NCBI GenBank assembly: GCA_000328365.1
Contig: KB310466.1
Location: 126,081 to 190,080, forward strand
Direction of reading: 5' to 3'
DNA length: 64,000 nt
DNA from: Capitella teleta
Taxonomy: Eukaryota; Annelida; Polychaeta; Capitellidae
Part shown: piece after piece, positions 58,567 to 64,000 of the stretch
Position numbering within the stretch: position 1 is the stretch's first letter
Layout: each line of letters begins with the position of its first letter
Made by a program: the position numbers and the translations under genes
Notes under the pieces: model-generated
Told to the model about the DNA's origin: nothing
What the model saw: only the letters and a program-made list of their open reading frames with translations
The model's database searches: none

Positions 58567-60528
58567 TCGAAATCTCTTCAACCACCACCCCCCCCCCACA
58601 ACCCCCACCAATAATTTCGAGTTTTCGCTTGGAATCTGAATAATTTGGGGTTTTTCTAAACCATCAAATTAGCATGCGTAAAATTTCCATACTTATTGAT
58701 TTATAGTTGGAGAATAAAATAAAAAAAATAATAAAATACCCTCCGCAGCCACATACTATACATAGAGCAGCAAGCAGCCTTTGATTTGCTACAAGGTCGT
58801 AGCATAAGTTAAAGAATCGTGACTAAAAGGGAGAATAAGTGCGAGACGTGGTGAAAGCAGAAGATGTAGGAAGAGACTTTCACTTCCTGGTTAATTTTTT
58901 AATTCGTAGTGTTTTTTAAAACATAATATTGTGTTGCATAGATAGCTCTAACCTTGAGTTTTATACCAGAAGTTGCTCACCTGATGTTTAATAAGTAAAT
59001 AACTAACCCTGGAATATGGCAATACCCCGTGAGTACCCCTGGCTCACCGCTCCAAGATGTCGGAGATGCGGGATTATTTATAGGTGAACAGTATTTTGCA
59101 AGATAAAATAGCTATATCATAAATTTGAAACAATGTACGGTTTGGATATTACTACACGTATACATTGTGTACTAATTCATTAAGTAATTGTCAAGGAGCT
59201 TGTATTGAGGTCTTTTTTTTTTTTCTGTGTAAATTTATTATGAATTGTACAAATATTTACAGTACTAAAAGTTCCGAGATTACATGACTTCCTCGTGTTG
59301 AGACACAGTGATAATCTACCATAGATAGTTAATTAGTGGGTATGCTGAAGATATTGTTTGATATACGCACAATACATATTATATCATTAAACAAATGCGG
59401 TACATATTACAAACATACTCTGAAAAACCATTGTCAACTGCATCGGGATGGGTTAGAGTATGGGTTACAAAGTACACATTCGTGCATTGTTGAATGAGAT
59501 ATTGCATTGGGCCAAATGTGTTCCAGAACCTCAATTTAATTGGATAGCATTCTAAAATTTAATTGATAGTAAATTCAAATGTCATAACTCAGTAATGTAA
59601 ATAACTCAGACTTGTCAACTATCTATGACTATCTGTTGCTAGTTGTCGCAATTCCCAAGTGAGTGGTTGGTCGCAGTTTTATATGATCATTCAGATGACA
59701 TAATGAAAATAATCTGCGGCGTCAACGGAACATCCTAAACATGAAAGAACACCCACACTGATAGATTACACGATGTTGTTTTAACAGTAGTATTTGCTTA
59801 CACTCAGATGGTCTAAATAATAATTATTCATCTTCGAGGTTTCTTCACATTGGGCTTTTGCTGGCAAGGGGCTGAAAACCTCTATGGTGAGCTAGTCGAC
59901 TCTAAACCTTTCTTAATATTATTATTTCATACACAATTCACATGCATATTTATTTATACGTGACGCATTACATAACACGTGGTCAGCATAGAATTATCTT
60001 ATACAATATACCTGGTCTTCGAGAAAATGTGTGAGATATCAAGGCGAACGCAGTGTTAAGTGGTTGTGTAAAGTATATTATATAAGTATATTTTTGTCTT
60101 TATTACGCATATTTCAGTTAGAACTTGATGAGTGTCTCTCATCATAACATCGCACCTTGGCGGTCACCAAAAAGGTGTGATGTGTGTGTGGATAAGTGAA
60201 TAATGAGTGCACCATTCTATCTGTTGGCTCATTCTGCGGCAATCTGAATCAAATTAGATACTTTCTATCCCATGTACGCATGAAATGAATTCTCACGTGG
60301 TCAGTGAATAGCTCTGAATAGCCAATTGGTTAAAGAATGTTTCAAGTTCACGCAGAGAAAAACAGACACAGGACTCGGCATGACGAGTGTCTTGGTTGTG
60401 TAGAAGCCTCGTTCGTCCCACTTCTGCATGAAACTCATAGTACAATTATTACAAGTGTTCATCAAATAGCTCATCAAATAAGCACTCGTGGTTCTTGAAA
60501 CGCACGAGGCGGCCGTGAGGTGTCATAA
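58567..60528. other. Gene-free stretch upstream of the 60.5-kb exon
   Basis: A C run lies at 58588-58597. No supportable gene. It may contain the promoter of the following exon, but no TATA box was recognised. Confidence 0.5.
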
Positions 60529-60764
60529 ATGTCACTAGCCGCAGGCGTTCGTCATTTAGCTCGACCGAATTTCACGTGTCTCACAAATAGTTTGAGATTT
60601 CGAGGTTCAAGGCCAGCCTTTCTATTTGTGTTACTAACTATAGCAATAGTAGCCTACTACGCGAACTATTCAGCGGCCGCTAAACCTTGTGTGCTGGTTG
60701 ATGTCAAAATTGCTCGGTCAAGTATGACACGTGACACGTCTGCGCACTTTGTTCCCAGTAAAAG
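60529..60764 (+). CDS. Likely first exon of a type II membrane protein (78 codons + 2 nt, partial)
   Basis: ATG at 60529. The frame is open to an AAAAG/GTAACG donor (phase 2). A basic N-terminus (MSLAAGVRHLARPNFTC...FRGSRP) precedes one membrane helix, AFLFVLLTIAIVAYYANYSA (about 30-49). A short Ala/Cys and Ser/Thr-rich stretch follows. This layout is that of Golgi glycosyl- or sulfotransferases, whose catalytic domain sits in later exons. No downstream exon with matching phase was found in the window; it may lie beyond 64000. Alternatively it is a chance ORF. Confidence 0.4.
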
Positions 60765-61707
60765 GTAACGTGTCAGCGAAATGACTGCGCTCACGAGTCA
60801 TAACGCATTTTCTACCGTTATGATGATGTGCATCGATGGGGGCCAATGGTTGTACGCACATGCACGTTGACATCCTTGGTGGGACACTTGTGTGGAAAGA
60901 ACGTTATGAATTTACAAATACGATGGTGCTGATAGCTTCCAATGACAGAATAAAATACCTCAATATGATAATTGTAATGATCATTTAACTGATCAAGCGA
61001 GTTCAACGGACTTCCACAGAGGTGCTTAAATCAAACAAGGAAGCCTCATGTATGTATATTAATTGGTGCTGGTGGCAATTAACATAAATCTTGCAGACTG
61101 AGGCGAGTTAATGAACTTGTGGAGTTCTCGGGTGGAATTTTACGACTATAACGATACATGTAAGAAACTCGGGAACGAGATTGATTCTTGCAAGCGTTGT
61201 CCATCACAGGAAGCTGCGTACAGAAATAAATTGACCCTTGATATTTCTTATTAACTGCAAAAACTGTATCGTATCAAGTACACAATTGAAATTATAGCCC
61301 CACCCGCTCCCCATAAAAGCCGCCCAGATTACCCACAAATAAAACAAAAAGTGTTAACAAACGTTGATCTGGGGTTTGAACATATACAGTTTATATGTTT
61401 ATCGCATTTTTAAACTTACATCTATACTACATATTAGAGCCTGGTTTCAAGTCGGGTAGGTGTTAATTATTTAAATTCCGTGTGAAATTGCGGATGGTTC
61501 CGCTGGCGCAAATACCTCTTTATGTTTGGGAAGAAGCGCTTCATTGTATTGATCTATCTATTATTATATTATAAGAAGCCAGTCTCCATCTTTATAGCGG
61601 ACATCAACTCAAAGATGATAACTCGCGAGTGAGGAAGGTCTTGGTTCGTAGTCGAAGGATGTTGCATATCTATGTCGGGGCACATACCCGTTCTGGGTCA
61701 GCTCCTC

Positions 61708-61746
<39 letters not shown>

Positions 61747-63594
61747 AATAAACACATTTTGAATCTTAATCTTTTGACTGTCGACGCTGCGTGTCCGCGA
61801 GATATCACTGATTCCGAGGTACTGTTGCAATATTGCTGCAGATTAGAGAGAAGAAAGCGGCTGAATTCAAATCCCCAGCTCAGAATTCAGTTCAAAACAA
61901 ATGCACACGCCCATCGACCAGCATTAATCCTACTCACTGCATGGTCCATTACACGCCGAAATGATTCAATGTCAGCTTAAAACCCACCCTACTTTCCAAG
62001 GAAATCGCGCTATTCCAGAACGAGTTGACGAACGAAACGCACGACCTAGATTCCCTAGAAAACGCATGCGCTCGTCCAACCTACTACTAACACAAGCGGA
62101 GATTTCTCGCTTTGGTTGAGCGTGTGATAGCCAAAAGGAAATGTTACACGAAGGAAATGATTTTCATCGTAAAAGGAAATACATATGCTCCCTACTCGAA
62201 TTTGCCACACATCCCGGTTCTGCCACTTGTGTGGTACTAAGAAAGAACAAAAAACCTCACCCTCTAATTTCATAATCGTTACACCTTAAGGAGTATTCAA
62301 TGTTAAATACCGAGAGAGCGAAGGCAATGCAGACTTTTCGGATTTTGCATGCAATTCCAAGTGTCGTTGGATGTTTCTATTATCTATCTATTGGCACTCT
62401 TCCGTGCTGTGACGTCATCCGCAGATCTCCGATGCGCACTGCACCCTTGTCACGTTACCCGCAATTAAAGGGCAATGGCGCGCACCAGTGGTGTCGAAAT
62501 ATCTCCTTACCGGACACGCAAACCGCCATTACCATGATTATCAAGACATATACCGCCTCGCTTTTTACACTGATGACCCCAACACTGATAAAAAGCAGAT
62601 ATCAATTCGCAGGAAAAGAGAGATTACGCCGAATGATCCGCGTTTAAGCTCTGACACCTGCGATGTCTAAAAAGCGGATCATTTATCGGACGATGACGTT
62701 TCTGCTTAATCGCTATATGACCTCGACGCAGGTTGGATTTTGATTTCGTTGGGGGTGGAGGAGCTGACTGAGTCAGCAGCCCCCCCCCCTTCCCCTCCAG
62801 TGGACAGCTAGGCCTACAAGCAGCTTGTATCAGACCAAGGCAGGACTGACCTGTAAACTTTATCCGCATGAGCGCTTCCCTTCTGGGACTTAGACGAAAT
62901 CAATTTGTTTTAATATGCCAAAATGTATATTAAACATTCATGACAGCACATCATAGAATATATACCCTATAAGAAAAAAAAAACCTAAAAATTTAAAAAA
63001 GGCTTAGTAAAAGTTGAATCTCCACTGACATAAAGTTAGATCGATCGGAATGAATGAGACAAAATAAAAGAAATAACTTGTATGACTTTGGCAAACTTCT
63101 CTGACACGGTGACGCATCGCTCTCGTAACCCTCACCTCTGCGCTCATCTTGTATCCGAAATAATTGGCTACAGTCCTCAGGGAAATTCATAGGAAATAAT
63201 GCTAGAACGTCGTGTGTATGCAGCTAGGGATGGAATTAGGGGGCGTTGTGTCGGACCTCACATTATGAGCTCTCGCTTAATTGTTCCACAACAAGGATGC
63301 AGCATTCAGATCAGAAGACACAGTTCCTGAGAGCAAGCGCGTCCAGCATCCGCTTTGAAAAATCCAAGTGGAGACGTGGATGTGGAGTGGGATGTTGAGC
63401 AAATACCGTCAATTACGGAATGCATCGTATGGATTGATGAATCACTTTTTGGTTCATTTGTTGCTCACTGTTGATTGTACATGATGGATCGGGGTCTATG
63501 GATGCGCAGCCTGTGGCCACTGATTGACTCTCGCCCAGGCTATACAGCTGAAACAAACATTAGCCATAGGTATACGCCCTCACCTCAGATGAGG
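60765..63594. other. No supportable gene
   Basis: T run of 34 at 61711-61745. The frame 62413-62670 is open for 85 codons (…TGHANRHYHDYQDIYRLAFY… ending SSDTCDV), but it has no start and no acceptor in a phase fitting the exon at 60529. A C run lies at 62781-62789. Confidence 0.45.
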
Positions 63595-63661
63595 TAATAG
63601 TTGAGTAATGGAGGAATAAAGAGTAAAATTTACTCTTTATTCCTCCATTACTCAACTATTA
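63595..63661. repeat. 67-bp perfect palindrome (33-bp arms, 1-bp centre)
   Basis: Left arm TAATAGTTGAGTAATGGAGG and 13 more bases; the right arm is its exact reverse complement, around a single A at 63628. The flanks (G at 63594, A at 63662) no longer pair. No related copy was noticed in the window. Confidence 0.95.
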
Positions 63662-64000
63662 ATGGATGTCAATTAACGCATAGGGCAAGTGTATTCTAAC
63701 GACGGCATACCTGGCATACTGATTTGCATAGGGTAAAGTGGACTGTCATGTTCTTTACGCTTTAATAAGATTAGTGACTTATGCATCCAGTCTCTTGATC
63801 ATCATATCTTAGACAACAATTGGAATTGGAATTAACAAAATATGTATACCTAAAATGCGATTATCGTAACAATGAGTTATTTGGATACACATTTGCAAAC
63901 CCTAGCATCTGTTTCCAGTGAGCCCTCAACCTTTGATCCCTGGTTCAAGTCTCCCGGTATGCCGCAAAATGAACATAATTGGTCCAGCCTTACAACATAC

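Noticed and set aside
62413-62670. 85-codon open frame ending SSDTCDV as the next exon of the 60.5-kb gene
   Set aside because: No AG acceptor gives the phase required by the donor at 60764, and there is no upstream ATG.

Overview
This is animal (metazoan) nuclear DNA: AT-rich, with spliced genes, tRNA-derived SINEs, Tc1/mariner-type elements, LINE pieces, microsatellites and two assembly gaps (6556-6858 and 23425-23474). The gene types (glycosylated MFS carrier, beta-1,3-galactosyltransferase family, ESE-class ETS factor with PNT, AT-hook and ETS parts) point to an invertebrate. I do not name a phylum. Introns inside the two well-resolved multi-exon genes are very short, mostly 45-102 bp, although the DNA between genes is long.

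Layout. 1-9 kb: no host gene; one tRNA-SINE, one LINE endonuclease fragment, one mariner-type MITE. 9.0-16.7 kb: the gene-rich core, with a nine-exon Spinster-like MFS transporter (9076-14581, 502 aa) followed on the same strand by a single-exon beta-1,3-galactosyltransferase-like gene (15271-16659, 462 aa) whose DxD metal motif reads N-D-N. 18-28 kb: small secreted-protein candidates on the minus strand. The best is a complete three-exon gene at about 24535-25255 with TATA box, signal peptide and a 4-Cys mature peptide. An 89-aa secreted protein model lies at 18188-19314, and two exons at 27289-27549 carry a similar CxxC...Cx5C layout. 34.5-36.5 kb: an eight-coding-exon ESE/ELF3-type ETS transcription factor on the minus strand (430 aa), with all splice phases resolved and an unusual C-terminal part of the ETS domain. 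37-60 kb: long gene-poor DNA with SINEs, MITEs, hairpins, tandem arrays and low-complexity runs. 60.5 kb: a likely first exon of a type II membrane protein. 63.6 kb: a 67-bp near-perfect palindrome.

The transporter and the galactosyltransferase are membrane or Golgi proteins and are neighbours, but nothing shows that they act together. The ETS factor is a nuclear regulator of the epithelial ESE class. The small secreted peptides are orphans: I recognise no family, and they are the likeliest place for undescribed biology in this window. No viral element, CRISPR array or true tRNA/rRNA gene was found.
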